From assembly GCA_002633005.1 (NCBI GenBank), contig NMRA01000670.1, positions 39,843 through 103,842 on the forward strand: 64,000 nt of DNA, in the 5' to 3' direction. Positions 22,300 to 35,214 of this stretch are shown piece after piece. Each line of letters starts with the position of its first letter. Positions within the stretch are counted from its first letter, which is position 1. This stretch comes from Phoronis australis (lineage: Eukaryota; Phoronida; Phoronidae). The position numbers and the translations under genes were made by a program. The notes below the pieces were generated by a model. That model worked only from the letters and a program-made list of their open reading frames with translations, did not search any database and was not told the origin of the DNA.

Positions 22300-23837
22300 C
22301 GTTTAAAACTCTATTGAACTGTACACATTTCTGATCGATTAATATACATGGCAAGAAAATCCTGGCACACAAAACTATTAGCAAAAAACGCTAAATTTGA
22401 CAATTTTCTCCCCGAAATAACCACTTCCCTGCAAGTGCTAGAAAAAAGTCTGACTACAGATTCAGAATGCTCGTCCTCACTGGATTCTAACTATGTGGTC
22501 ATAGTAAGCCTCTTACCAGCTACTTTTTTGGCAAATTTGATCTGTCTGACAACCACCTGAAATCGCCTAGGGACTAGAAAATGCTCCGTGGCCGCGGCCT
22601 GACTGTTCAGTGCTACCTACAGTCTTGAGCGACAATAGGCAAAATTAACGACGATGATGATTGTTATGATGAAGGTGGCGATGGTGAACAGCATCATAAC
22701 ATTCATACGACGAACTTAGATATCATAAATTAGTAAGAAATAAGCTACAGTCTTGTTCAAATAAACTAAACCAACATCAATGCAGTAAGAGCGCTCAACA
22801 AAGGAACAGCGCTATCAGAAAATCTCAAATAATTTAAAAAGTAGACGTCCTAGCGAAAAATGGAAAACATCTTCTGAAAGCCCGTTCCAAACTCTATCTA
22901 AATTGATAGTTTCACAACATTCCATAATTTTTTCGAAAAAATTGAAATTTTGTATTTTTTTTAAATTCAAATTCCAATAACTCGAAAACGGTAAGTCTGA
23001 GAAAACTGTTATCACAGTACTTTTGAAAGAGCATACTTCAAGGAATCCACATGCAAAAATTCACGTCATTTGCTCTTCCCGTTAAAAATGCGATAGCAGA
23101 ACGATTGAAAATGGGTGAAAATGCGCCAGAGCAGCCATCTTGAAAGTGACTTTCAGTTAAACAAAATTTTATAAAAGCTGATTAATTGCAAGAAACACGT
23201 GACCAGTTTGAAAGCGATAGGTTCGCCAATGCGCCCTCTACAGGAAAAAACGTTTTTGACCAGATATCGAGGTGCGCATGCGCCATCGTCAATATTTCCG
23301 CCATCTTTAACGGAAGTCAACCTTTTTCAGCATGGTTGTAGTACATGTGTTCTACAATAATCGTACCAAGTTTCAGCTCTGTACGTCACAAAATGCGGCC
23401 TCTATGACCATTTGAATGCGAAATCGGAAACAAAATGGCTGCCATGTCCACCATTTTGAAACCGATCACGACCAAAAACAATAGGCTTCCAGCACTTTTT
23501 GATCTACACGTTGTGTGCAAATTTCGTGCGAATCGGGCGAAAATTGCGACCTGTAGAGTGCGAACAACAAAAAAAACTTGATGGCAGAGCAACACACTTG
23601 GCGGAATTCTGGGAATTCCGCCAAGTAATAACAAAAAAATTTTTGTAAATAAGAATGATCACCATCACTTGGTTACTGTGTTCATATAGAGTACTACCCT
23701 ACAGAGTCACATACAGACTCAGCATCTTGATTCTGTAAGGCATCTACATGAGACTTGGTATTGTATTTCCAATTAAAACACCTGTCAAACATTTCCGCTT
23801 CATAGAAAAATTATGCTGCGTCATTTATTTTTTTCAG
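22300..23837. other. Repeat-derived DNA upstream of gene B exon
   Basis: This interval holds the third diverged copy of the 22-kb repeat and, at about 23100-23640, a segment with repeat-like composition (ATGGCTGCCATGTCCACC, GCATGCGCCATCG) ending in the palindrome at 23596-23626. No exon seen. Confidence 0.4.
23596..23626. repeat. Perfect 14-bp stem-loop at a repeat end
   Basis: ACTTGGCGGAATTC, a 3-base loop TGG and GAATTCCGCCAAGT form a perfect hairpin followed by TAATAACAAAAAAA. Its place after a repeat-like stretch and before an A-rich tail suggests an element 3' terminus. I could not assign the class, and there is no CTRR in the expected Helitron position. Confidence 0.75.
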
Positions 23838-23898
23838 AGTATGGAAACGACAGATATAAATGCAACAACTGTTGGTGTGGACACATTACATCATACAG
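23838..23898 (+). CDS. Gene B, short extracellular exon
   Basis: A 61-bp exon is preceded by a strong pyrimidine tract (TTTATTTTTTTCAG) and followed by a GTAAGA donor in phase 1. It reads S-METTDINATTVGVDTLHHT and has one N-glycosylation site (NATT). The ATG at 23841 could be the start of a 107-residue protein with a 20-residue outer segment. More likely, given the good acceptor, this is the last of several ectodomain exons whose upstream members I could not find. The phase-1 exit matches genes A and C. Confidence 0.55.
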
Positions 23899-25569
23899 GT
23901 AAGACAATTGTTTTACAATTGTTCAGCAATCACACACTATACAGATAGCAGTGAGCAAAATAATAGCACTAAAATCTTCTTATAGTAAAATCTCGCCAAT
24001 TCAAATGCTTCTAGCAGTTTTGCGAATGCCAACACTTCCCAAAACATCGTCTAATGGTAGCTATGATATAGAACTTACTAAAATTACAACCATTAATTAG
24101 AGGGCATTGCTCATCATTCAAAATACAAATGAAATAATGAAATTTCTCTTGTGCACCAATTATTGCATCCTTAATTGATCAGACACACAAATAGTAATGT
24201 TGTTCCTATACATCAAAGAGGTTGGTCATCATTTTGGGATAAAATGAACTTAGTTTACATGATTAAATTTAAAATATAGAATTTTCAGAAATATAAAAAT
24301 CGCAACATGGACAATCTGTTGCTATAGTACAATTACAAAAAACTTTTGCCATATTACCAATGAACTTGTAGCATTTAACAGCGGTAACTAGGGAAGTTGT
24401 GGCCTAATTGTGATCATCGGAAGTGTCCATAGCAGCTCTGCTGTCCACAAAAAGTTAGATCAGTTCATGATAAGTACCATGGGTTGGGGCTGGCAGGCCT
24501 TGTACATATTTATTGACAAAGTACAAGTTTCAGTTAAACCAGCCAGGCTTCTAAGAATGCGACATGTTTGTGTTTACCAATACCAGTCAAAGGTCACAAT
24601 TGTACCCATTCACCAATGGAAATGACCTCATTCTTGGAAATGGTAAATTGGAAAATAATGTAGTCAGCTGACTGCTCTATCAGTCCCAACTTTGTTTACC
24701 AAACAATCAACATAAAGTCCTTATTCACACTCTATCATGCCTTCATGGCTTTTTTAATCTTGATGACTGAAAAATGGCCATATGAAATTTGACACAAATT
24801 AATTTAATTAAAAACTACATTCTACATTGAGTAAACTTAATTTAGCTACTGGTACTAAAAACTGTCATTTTACCTTTATACTGCTGGAAAATTTTTGGAG
24901 CAATCCTAGTTCATTGACTTTCAGAACCATAAAATAGATCACCTATTGACCAATACCAAGTTTTTCTCTCATTCTTCAATGCAACTGTTTTTCTTCCACA
25001 AAGTTGCACGTACATGTGTTATTGTCACAACAAATTAACAGATGGTTTCATTTTGTCATTAGTATTTCTGAGCAATAAATTTCGTTTTAGTGAATGATGT
25101 TGCAAAAAATCAGCAAATGGCTCATAGGCGTGTCACGAGCATACTGATTTCAAGTTGACCATAAGGCTTTTCTTAGTAACAAATGCCACAAAACTTTGCA
25201 AGAAAGTGATGACAACGAACATGGTGAGTGTGGGTTGACTCCCAGATTTTGCCTGCACCCATCCAGTCATTAAATCTACATAGCTTCCATGACAACTGAT
25301 GTTGCAGAACAACTTGGGCAGAGTGAAATTTCGAGGTCTATGTGAAGTTAATACCCAGCTGTTGCTAGCTATCTTTTGATGGTCAAGTCTTCATAGCCAG
25401 CTGGTTAGCTAGGTACAGGCATGGTCATTCTGAAGATTGGTCCTATCCACAGCCTTTTGTCTTGTCATAATGAAAGGATCATCAATTTCAATAGCTTTCT
25501 TGGTCACGTGAGTTTCATGATTTTCATGGTCCTTGAGAATCAATTTTGTTCACTATGTTCTGATTACAG
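23899..25569. other. Gene B intron 1
   Basis: 1.67 kb between the extracellular and membrane exons. No additional phase-compatible exon, RNA gene or clear repeat was recognised. Confidence 0.5.
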
Positions 25570-25648
25570 GCACTCTCACAGGAATGGTTCTGGGCATTCT
25601 GTCTTTTGTTCTACTATGCATACTACTGATCATTGTACTGGTCAAAAC
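25570..25648 (+). CDS. Gene B, transmembrane exon
   Basis: A 79-bp exon lies between TCTGATTACAG and a GTAAGT donor. Joined in phase 1 to the previous exon it reads GTLTG, then a strongly hydrophobic helix (MVLGILSFVLLCILLIIVLV) and KT, ending in phase 2. Its size, hydrophobic content and 1-2 phase pattern match the membrane exons of gene A (82 bp) and gene C (76 bp). That correspondence is the main argument that the three genes are paralogues, since the sequences themselves have diverged. Confidence 0.75.
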
Positions 25649-27533
25649 GTAAGTGATATTGTTATTTGTTCGCCTACTTTCCATATGGCTACCACATTTT
25701 GTCAAACGAATCATCAACAATGAGGAAATTAATAAGAAAATGCTAATGAAGTGTACTATAACATAAATTAGTTAACACTTAGTAGAACAGCTAGAGCTTG
25801 AAAAATAAAAAAATGGCAAATATTTCTAGAGAAAAAGCTGCACTCCATATACTTTACAGTTACTATAGGATTTTTATATCGTAGCAAATCTTGGTGAAAT
25901 TCAGTCACTTTATTGCCCCAAGTTTATTGCCCCTCTATTACTGGGAATCTAATGCAGGTTGTGTGACCTATTGTCCTGCTCTGCAGCAAATAACTGACTT
26001 TCAGGGAACTACTTTCTCAGGTCAAGAGATCATTCACAACTGTTGCTATTATGGTGAGACAACTAACTTGCATACTACAAAGGGTAGAGAATCGTGATAA
26101 TTTCTGGTGAACAACCTCGCCAGGAAGCATGTGCTTTAAATGAATTTTTTGCAAAATTCCAAATTTTTTTTCTGAAAATAGAAAGATTCTAGAAGTTTCT
26201 ACTTACCACAAAGAAACAATGATGCAAGAATATCAAGGCATGGCCAAATTTCATTTCATATATAAATTCAGAACAGATATGAACAGATCTCAAAATCAGT
26301 TTTTTAAATGTCCTTTTAATTTCATGCGGCTTTTCAGATGAAAACAGACATTTTCATAAAAACCATTAATTACAGCCTCAATTTTTGACAGTATCTTATT
26401 AAAAATCTAGCCAGTTTTGTCTGGAGAATAACGTTGATAGCATAGTGTCTGTTTCATTTGAGCCGAGACTGTTAACCTGTTTTTGAGATACCATGTTGGC
26501 AAAACTTCTAGTTTCATCATTCATAACATTAACTTTAAACCTGGAGGCGAAGGTTAATATCGAAATTAAGTACTGCATGGACAGCTAAACCAATGATGGG
26601 CAGGCAAACTTAAAATGCGATATTTGATTGCCAATCACAAGAGAAAGACACAAGCTGGTTAGTTTTAAAATATTTTATTTAAAGAAAACCATTTTTACAA
26701 ACATAATACACTTTCTGAGCAAAAGTGGGGTTTATAACAGAGTCAAAGCATTACTTTCCAAATCACTGTGAAGACAGGATATACACAAAGTAATAAAAGT
26801 GTGTAATACTGGTTAAAATCCCTTCTTAACATTAATTACAGCCAGCCACTCAGGGAAAGTCACTGGGGAAAATTATCTCTTACCTGATTTTGTATACCTG
26901 TCTCTATTGTGCCCACATTGACTTTCATAATAAAGGGCTATTGTGGAGATATTTACACTGTAGGCTTGGGTGACAATAAGCATACCTCTGCCAGTTACTA
27001 AAGACCAAGCCACACTACCAGGGAAAGCACTACTTTCAGCCTAGCTTAGATATCTAAGCCTATTTCAGTTGGCATTGTTTTATACCTGTAAATATAACTC
27101 TTCATTTCGCTCTGATAGCATGAGGCACGCTTATCCTAAATAAAAGAAGAAGGCGGGTGTTGAAAGTTTAAACATTTGAAATGTACATAGCAAAAGGATG
27201 TTTTAGGAATACCATTCATAGTAGGGCAACAAAAGAACATTAATTTTTAAACTTTGTTTGGTGTCTTACAGTGCAAAGGCCATGTATTCTTATAGTGTTA
27301 AACTTCTTTTTGAATTCAAATTCGTACGCCACATGATGCATCATCTCAGAGTCGAGTCTCAGAACTTCCAATAACAGAGAAATCACTGGTATGAATTAAG
27401 GATACTCCAGAAAAAAATAATCCGTAGGACCAGTCTACAGTCAGATTGTACAGTTCTCTGTTCCCCCGTTAGTAGATTTAATCAATCGCGAGTAACAGCG
27501 CAGTTCACTTTCAGGCATAACTACATTTTGAAC

Positions 27534-29211
27534 TTACCCGGGCCAGCATTAGTAAACAACATTTTGCTTCTCCTTACATGAAACTTTGTAGAATATCCTT
27601 AAATGATTGAAAGTGAGGTATTCACCAAGATGGAGTTGAAAAGTATTATTACAGTATTTTCCTTAACTCAGACTCTGAGGATACATCTAGACAACATTAT
27701 TTTTCGTTATCATGTTCGTACTTGGATGAATTCTCAATTCTAGTGATTGGTTTTCTATAAACTCGTAGAAAACGATAATGGATTTGGATTTAAATCTTGT
27801 ATTTGCATATTCTGTGACTCAAAACGCACCACTTGGGTACTGATCACAGTTGTCAACAAAACAATCTAACCAACAAATCTAAAACACGGTTTCAATACAT
27901 ATCATACAAAGATAATCATACTGTAAAAATTTCCGAACTTAGGACAGTCTACCGAATGTCGGACACCTACATGTATATCCAACCCCAAACAGATTTTTTG
28001 ATTCTGAAATTTGGGAAACAGTCGAATTTGACATTCACCGCTCATTTCTGAACTTTCGGACACGTCAATTTTAACAGCAATGGCCATTATTCTCACATTT
28101 CGGACTGTGCACTTTTCCGCATAATCAGGACGTAAATCTAGAAGTTCGTCAAGCAAATTAAATTGCTGCCGACGTAATGTATTGACTGATGTTGCAGTCT
28201 ACAGTTATCGAGGTGGATCGCGTTTCCTTGACTGTCCAAACATTTGCCAAGCTTGAATGCGGTTTCAATACGCAAATANCGAAGTCAATTATCCTCGCTC
28301 GTGACTCGATGAATAGAGCAGCTTGGCGGCATCCCTTTGACCATGAGCCGAGCGCGTCTCAGCCAAGGTGGATAAATACGGTCTACTTCAATTTTCCATA
28401 CCCCGCCGTTTACCTTAAACACCGGGGTTACAACCAATTTTATTTAGTGGGAATGTTCATAGCATGTTACCCGGGCCAGCATTAGTAAACAACATTTTGC
28501 TTCTCCTTACATGAAACTTTGTAGAATATCCTTAAATGATTGAAAGTGAGGTATTCACCAAGATGGAGTTGAGAAGTATTATTACAGTATTTTCCTTAAC
28601 TCAGACTCTGAGGATACATCTAGACAACATTATTTTTCGTTATCATGTTCGTACTTGGACGAATTCTCAATTCTAGTGATTGGTTTTCTATAAACTCGTA
28701 GAAAACGATAATGGATTTGGATTTAAATCTTGTATTTGCATATTCTGTGACTCAAAACGCACCACTTGGGTACTGATCACAGTTGTCAACAAAACAATCT
28801 AACCAACAAATCTAAAACACGGTTTCAATACATATCATACAAAGATAATCATACTGTAAAAATTTCCGAACTTAGGACAGTCTACCGAATGTCGGACACC
28901 TACATGTATATCCAACCCCAAACAGATTTTTTGATTCTGAAATTTGGGAAACAGTCGAATTTGACATTCACCGCTCATTTCTGAACTTTCGGACACGTCA
29001 ATTTTAACAGCAATGGCCATTATTCTCACATTTCGGACTGTGCACTTTTCCGCATAATCAGGACGTAAATCTAGAAGTTCGTCAAGCAAATTAAATTGCT
29101 GCCGACGTAATGTATTGACTGATGTTGCAGTCTACAGTTATCGAGGTGGATCGCGTTTCCTTGACTGTCCAAACATTTGCCAAGCTTGAATGCGGTTTCA
29201 ATACGCAAATA
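27534..29211. other. Direct duplication around an N: probable unmerged haplotypes
   Basis: 27534-28278 repeats as 28467-29211 at a constant offset of 933 bp with only a few differences (for example GTTGAAAAG/GTTGAGAAG and TTGGATGAA/TTGGACGAA). The first copy ends at the N at 28279. Between the copies, 28280-28466 (187 bp) is the reverse complement of 61885-62071, the end of a mobile element. Identical frames in both copies (27833-28051 and 28766-28984; 27902-28156 and 28835-29089) come from this duplication and are not separate genes. Confidence 0.85.
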
Positions 29212-30184
29212 AACTGTATAATCTCCGACTTTCGCGTAATCGCCACTGTATCACGCTGTGTACTTTTATTAACAGCTAATTAATAAGCACCAGTGATGAG
29301 ACTGATGTTCTGTGACCAAGTCCGATTTCAGATTCACAGCTTCAATTTTTTTTCTGTGAACCTGCAGCCTTGACTACCTTCCTCCCGGTGCCCCGACCTT
29401 TGCTTTGCCATGCACCGAATTGCCAAAACGATGTTGTTCAGTATCAAGTAAAACAAATTTTGCACAATGCAAAAATCCACGTCCTAGTTTGTCATGCAGT
29501 ATACGTTGAAATGTTCACGTTTTAGATATATCTTGGTCTCCCAACGCACATTCCATTTTCTAGCCTATTTTCTATTCTACACAAAATGTTTCGTCTCTCT
29601 CGCACTAAGGTTAAGAATTTTGAAACCATCTAAAGCAGTGTGTGAACCTATTAATCTTTAGTCAAAGTTGCTCCGTTTCCTCCTGTCCCGTCACTTTCAT
29701 GGATCATTTGACCACCCATGATGGCGCGTGATTTGTAAAACGACAACCTGGGCCTGTAGCAAAGATCAATCTTAATCTGCCTACAAGCATGAAATATAAA
29801 TTGAATTCATTCACAAGTGGAGGGCATTGCTATTGGGCTGGAGTGAACATGGGACAGATAAAATACCAACAGCAGTACCGGGAACGTAAGGGCCGAGGTT
29901 ATCAGGACGAACCGCTTTTATGTTAAAGCATAATTAGCATCTAAGTAGCTAACGCACTTGTAACCGGCTACGTGAACAGTCACTTGCGCGTGGTGGTGTT
30001 TTGCGATTAGAACTATTCGTAGGTGCATTCAAATTGTTTACTAACAGACTGGGTGCGGGTTCCAGAAACCATTACCCTACCTATCTGATAACAACCATTG
30101 TTAGACTGACTGGGTTAAACATCATCGTATCAAAATGAACAATAAATATATTGAAATAGTAAAAATGAAATAAAAACAACTTAC

Positions 30185-30360
30185 GCCTTTGTTGCTCTTG
30201 CCGTGGAAGTGGCTTTCGTTTGACGAAACTGTACTCGCCACCGGCACTGGGCCGGCCTGGGAAGCCGTGTACAGCGTACAACGTAGCGATCAGGTGTGAC
30301 GACCTCGTCGTCGATCACAACATCTGTTCCTCTGACGGCAGCTCGACAACCGCCCTGCAT
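30185..30360 (-). CDS. Possible first coding exon of an unknown minus-strand gene
   Basis: On the minus strand an ATG at 30360 (context GAGAAAATGC, A at -3) opens 58 codons, MQGGCRAAVRGTDVVIDDEV onward, ending ARATK. A consensus GTAAGT donor at 30184 follows in phase 2. The region is locally richer in CpG than its surroundings, as expected near a promoter. The product is basic and Arg-rich at the end (PRPAQCRWRVQFRQTK); I do not recognise a family. Later exons would lie below 30.1 kb, but none was identified. A 99-codon plus-strand frame (30220-30519) overlaps it and is the alternative. The donor and start context favour the minus strand. Confidence 0.35.
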
Positions 30361-32145
30361 TTTCTCGCTGCACTTAAACACTGCCAAAGTAGCCGTCTAT
30401 TCGAAAATCATCAAGTTAGGAAATGCCCGAACACGTTGCACGACGAAAACACACTTTCGTCGAATCACTACCGTAATTTATGCGTGGTTGGAATAGTTTC
30501 AAAAATTATGCCAACGTAACGAAACGTGCTACATTATTCGATACAAAGCGACAAAAATCGTTTCAAAGATCTTTGAAACACACGTTTTGCTATTTTTTAA
30601 AACTTTTCGAACAGAATGAACTGAACGTGGCAAAACGTGTAGATAAATATTCATATGTCTTTGCGCTTAGGGTCAGAGCCGAAGTACTTTGAAAAAGGCC
30701 TCTAACAAAGAACAAATTAAAAAGTGTAAGGTATGGTTTTGCAGTATTTTTCGTCACAAAATTTTTTTAAAAATATCAAACGTGACCTCCAACAAAAAGT
30801 TGAGAAGTGTTTTTGCAACTAAAAACAACTAGGCTGACGTAATTAAGTTTTATGACCTGATGTAATTGACAGTGTACTGACACATCACACAGTGGGGATA
30901 GTTACGTAAGGAGATTTTATGCTGATAAGTCCACTGAAATCGTTTGTGCACTACCAGACACTTCGCTTTGTAAAACGCAGTGCTTTCGAGCTTTACTTCA
31001 CCAGGCTTTGCTGCGATATATCCACAAACAGGACCTTCCCCAATTAAAGAAAGGCCCATAGGCCCGATATCTGAAGTGACTATCAACATTTTTCTAAAGT
31101 TGGTCGTTTTTTCTAAAAAATGTCAGCAAGCAATCCAAGGCTCTGCTATTCATAACCTACGTGGGCTAATAAAACAGTTATCTTCTCAAACAGGACCATA
31201 AACCCTTCTTAAGCAGTGTTTTAAGTTACACAGTCCATCTAGAATAGTTATGTGACTAAGAACAGGGTTCACAAGAACTACTTTCATAGACCTTGTATGT
31301 CAATTTCAAAAGGCCTATTGTGTGTGAAGGATATTCATGATTTACAACTATGAACATCCATGATTTACATCCATAATAAAACTCTAAGCTGGTATGTGCA
31401 CTGTGCCACATGGGACACATTTTCCATTCATGGACCCTTTTTAAGATTATAAGCACCCACTCATATTTAGGGTACAGGAAAGATAACATTATACCATTCT
31501 CAAAACACAGGCACTGGGGGTTCTATTGGAAAATCCCTGCACTATCCCTTTACAAATCTGTGTGCATAAACAAATGATCATGACAAGCCGTGTTTAAGAA
31601 AAAAATTCACCCATTGATTGAATGTGATAACATTAAATCAAAATGCTCCTTAGAGTTGACCTTCTGTTTAGACCCAATAACACTGCAATTCTTCAGTTAT
31701 TTAGCATACAATTGAAATTATATTTAGTTAAAATTCTCAAAATAGATTACTATAGGAATATTTTAGTCTATTACAAGCATGGTTTGCAATGTACAGACCT
31801 CATAAAACAACATTTCCTAAATTTCCCATTGCAGTATTTGTAAAAAGGCAATCAGCCATCTGAAAATGGAAAATTACCATTTTGGGAATGCATGAAGTAA
31901 GAAAGAATGCCCATACAAAGGTCATTTCTGCACAATGAGTTACCCTAGAGCAAGTTACACTTAAGAGCAATTGCCCCACATCAGATAATCATGCATACTA
32001 CACAACCGACAATCCTATGACACAACAGAATGTCCTTCAAAACATGCAGATGTCTTACAAAATGCAACTTGATTATTTGCAATTTCCTTTTGGGATGTTG
32101 AACTGTCTTCTGGTCATTGAATATAAGCAGACGGTTTAAATCCGG

Positions 32146-32430
32146 TCAATGGTAAAATGTAAGGATGTTAAGATTAGAAGTCAAGGCCATAAAGCAAAGC
32201 ACCAGAATTAAAGTAACATGTGACCACACTGCCACTAGGGCTCCAGTCACTCTAGAACTATCCTCAATAACATAAGTTGCCAAATATACTTTCCAAATCG
32301 CTTCAATGCAAATAGCATCGACACCACTTTTAAACCAAAAAACAACTTGTTCCAAAATGTAGCTTGTTCCAAGGTAAACTGGTAGTCCAACAAATAAGAT
32401 CAGCATTTTGTATGGCAATAACATGCCCAT
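32146..32430 (-). CDS. 94-residue hydrophobic frame, unknown
   Basis: A minus-strand frame from an ATG at 32430 to a stop at 32146 encodes a protein with two likely membrane segments. One is at residues about 8-31 (MLILFVGLPVYLGTSYIL and a following FWF) and the other at about 62-82 (ALVAVWSHVTLILVLCFMAL). An Asp/Glu/Lys-containing loop lies between them. Codon use looks natural, but there is an in-frame stop just upstream and no splice signal that I trust. It could be an intronless gene, a terminal exon, a retrocopy fragment or chance. It is antisense inside gene B intron 2. Confidence 0.3.
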   Translation of the reverse strand: MGMLLPYKMLILFVGLPVYLGTSYILEQVVFWFKSGVDAICIEAIWKVYLATYVIEDSSRVTGALVAVWSHVTLILVLCFMALTSNLNILTFYH

Positions 32431-33161
32431 TACTCACTTTATTATTGGTAAGAGAATAGTAACCTGCTTAATTTCATATTCACCAACTTAATACATGTAT
32501 GCTAGCATTTTGATAATTTTGCAGGTGAAAGACGAGGGATTAGTTTTCAAGGTTAATAACACTCGTACTCTGGCCAGACCAGTACAACAGCTAATAAACA
32601 GGTGTTAAGTTTTCAAAAGATGAAAAATTCTTTGGAGGAAACCAGACAGAATATAACTCTATCTGAAAATTAGCCAATTATTTTTGCAAGTGAATTTACT
32701 AAATTTTGAAAAGAAGATATCTTATCAACTTAATTCTGAGAACTACCTCTACTTTCATTACTTTCATGACCTTGAAACCCAAGGTCAATTTCATTCTAGG
32801 AGGTTTAATGCATCTGACATTTTCACACGACTGAGCAAACAGACTGACAGCATAACGATAAAAACAACTACAAAAAATATGAGCCTATGCTTTTTACGTA
32901 CAAGCCATATATGTTTGAATTTTTTTTTGTCCAGTTGTTCTTTTATGGGATATTTTCATAATAAATGGAATGCAGACTACCTAAGGCTCATTAAATAATG
33001 ACAGGCAAAATCACTGCAAATCTAAGCCTGCATGAAGAACAAAGTGCGCCGAGTCCAAACAAAAAACATAACAACAAGCTGCCAGTTGTGGATAATTAGT
33101 TTCTGTAAGTCTGATACTGTGGGATATTTGTTTGTTAATAAATGAACATGAATATTTACAG

Positions 33162-33348
33162 GAGACATAATAAGTTAACACGATCGGTGTCCAAACAGAA
33201 TCTGGTAGAGGAGAATCGGGCGTTCGTGGGAGATGAAGATATAAAAGTACGCTACAAACATGAACACAAAGCAGAGGTCACTAACTGTAATGAAACAGAG
33301 ACCAGGCCAACAAGACAACAGAAGCACGAAAGGAAGCAGCGATTTTGA
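33162..33348 (+). CDS. Gene B, cytoplasmic exon and stop
   Basis: After the acceptor AATATTTACAG, the first base completes Thr with the AC of the membrane exon. The frame continues RHNKLTRSVSKQNLVEENRA to TGA at 33346, about 62 residues, highly charged and basic at the end (KHERKQRF). It has one tyrosine (VRYKHE) and no ITAM or ITIM. The segment SKQNLVEENR aligns with SKSDSMENFR at the same distance from the membrane in gene C, a likely shared juxtamembrane motif. The tail is far shorter than in A and C, so B would be a short-tailed partner or decoy type. That role is speculative. Confidence 0.65.
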
Positions 33349-33388
33349 TGACAGCAGCACCGTTTACATAATAAGAGATGTATGGAAA

Positions 33389-33394
33389 ATTAAA
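33389..33394 (+). terminator. Possible poly(A) signal of gene B (ATTAAA)
   Basis: The common variant ATTAAA lies 41 bp after the gene B stop. No canonical AATAAA was noticed in the following few hundred bases before the transposon at 33768. Confidence 0.3.
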
Positions 33395-33767
33395 AAAGAT
33401 CATCTTCTTGTTTACTGGCTGCTGGGATAACACTAAAAATAACTACGGAAAAGATTTCCAAGAATATGCCGATTCTTGCATAGTGTAGGAACTTCGGAAT
33501 CATATTTAAATTTTTGTATTTCGTGTTATTTAATTGGGTGTTAAGACAGGCAGATGTCCGGACACATTAGTTGCCCAAGAACCAACATGTTCCTGTGCAG
33601 TGGCTGTGGACTAAATGTTCAAGTGTTAGGTGTGTGACTGAAGGGGCAGTGAGAATTTAAGTTTTCAGGGTGACAACTCTTCAGAGTAATAGTTTTTTCC
33701 GGGTCAGCTTTTTCCACATGTAAGGCACCCATGTGAAGAGACCTGAGGGGCGTCACTCGAAGAGACT

Positions 33768-35214
33768 TACCGTATTCGCCCTAATAACCACCCAGGGCAC
33801 TTAGAAAAATTCGTTTCAGGAGGGGCGCTTATTATAACCCAAGGCGGTTGAAACAAGGTCTCCGAAACGAGTGAAATCGGAAGCTAAGATTCATCATATT
33901 TATGCTCTGTGACGTATCTGTAACCTATGACAGGTTTTCTACAAAATTGTAATGCATTGCTATCAAACTTTGTTGTTAAATTACGGTTATTTACAGAAAA
34001 TTGAGCTGAAATCCTAGGGTGAAAACTTGCCGACTGACTGCCTCGCAATTGTCGACATGGCGACCTGAATACTTGAATAAAAATATAGATTTGACTAAAG
34101 CAAATTACTTGAAATCCTCCTTAAGTTTTCCAATAAGCGTCCCTAAGATATTTAAGTTCCCGTGGAGTCGGGATTAAGGTTAAGTACAAATCTGTGGTTA
34201 AGAACACGAGAGAAATCTCTGGATGAACACACATATTGTTGTCAAGTGACGTCTGTTTCGAAGTTCATCTGCGGTGTGTGAGTAAGAGAGCGTGTGCGTG
34301 TCACTAGAGTTAATTTGCCAGAGTAAATGCAAGCTAGATGTGCATTGTACCCAAAGAAATTAGCACAAGCAGCACGCCTAAAGCAGAACGTGTTTCATTT
34401 AGCACTTGCCAGTCTCGTTAGGGCCCATATTAGTCGTGGTGTGGCTGGATGCGTATGTGACTATCTGACAGTTGACTTTTCAGTGTAAAGGTGTGTAAGC
34501 ATTCACTGTCAGTGGTCATTTTATCGGATATTTGGCTTAAAAACACCAATTATGATTAATCAAAAAATCCCTCTTAAAAATTACGCAGACCTTTTTATAG
34601 TATTAGAAACTGTTGGAAATAAGAGCCAATATTCATTTTTTGCTGATGCTATGCTACCCGTTCCATAAATGGATTGTTCCCGACTAATGTCTTTGGTCGG
34701 ACAGGTACATGTATGTAGCGCGCGCTTCCTGGCCACGTGCTTTTAAAACTGACCAAGTTTTTTATTAGTCTTCGAACTATTCGCAGTTTTCACATGTACA
34801 AAGAAATTTGGATTCCTCTTAAGGCGGGAAATATCTACAGTACAATCCCGTTGACAAATACACTACGTCTGATCTGAAAGGGCAGACCATAGTGGGACAC
34901 ATTCCTTGCAAGCTCAGCAAAACTTTTGTATTCGTTTTGAAGCACGGCAGAAGTTTTAAGTGTATAGTCACAGCTGAACACTGACATAGCGGCGAGGCTC
35001 GTGGTCTACAAATTCTGCGCACAATTTTTTTTCAGGACTGCCAGACATTACTGACAAATTGAAGACTTTACTGTACTCTGAATTTCAGGACTGCAAATAA
35101 GGCATTTTTCACACGTACACGTTCATGGGCTGGGCGCTTATTTTAGCAAAGTTTGAAAACGGGTGGGGGGCGCTTTATATAGGGGCATGGGCAGTTATTA
35201 GGGCAAATACGGTA
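33768..35214 (-). mobile_element. 1.45-kb non-autonomous TIR element, copy 2 (inverted)
   Basis: Begins TACCGTATTCGCCCTAATAA and ends TTAGGGCAAATACGGTA, with TA at both borders. The interior is the reverse complement of the copies at 18284 and 42189; for example GGCGCTTTATATAGGGG near its right end corresponds to their left ends. It lies 420 bp downstream of gene B. No transposase. Confidence 0.9.

Larger units (their letters stand above)
25649..33161. other. Gene B intron 2 (7.5 kb)
   Basis: This intron contains the duplicated block with the N at 28279, a possible minus-strand first exon (30185-30360) and a minus-strand hydrophobic frame (32146-32430). No extra plus-strand exon is needed, because the phase of 25648 joins directly to 33162. 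About 25650-27530 and 30720-32140 hold nothing I can annotate. Confidence 0.5.

Noticed and set aside
23596-23626. Helitron 3' hairpin
   Set aside because: The stem-loop is right in size, but no CTRR end follows at the expected distance and no 5' TC end was found.
27833-29089. Two pairs of identical small genes
   Set aside because: The pairs arise from the 933-bp-offset duplication around the N, and the frames have no coding evidence.
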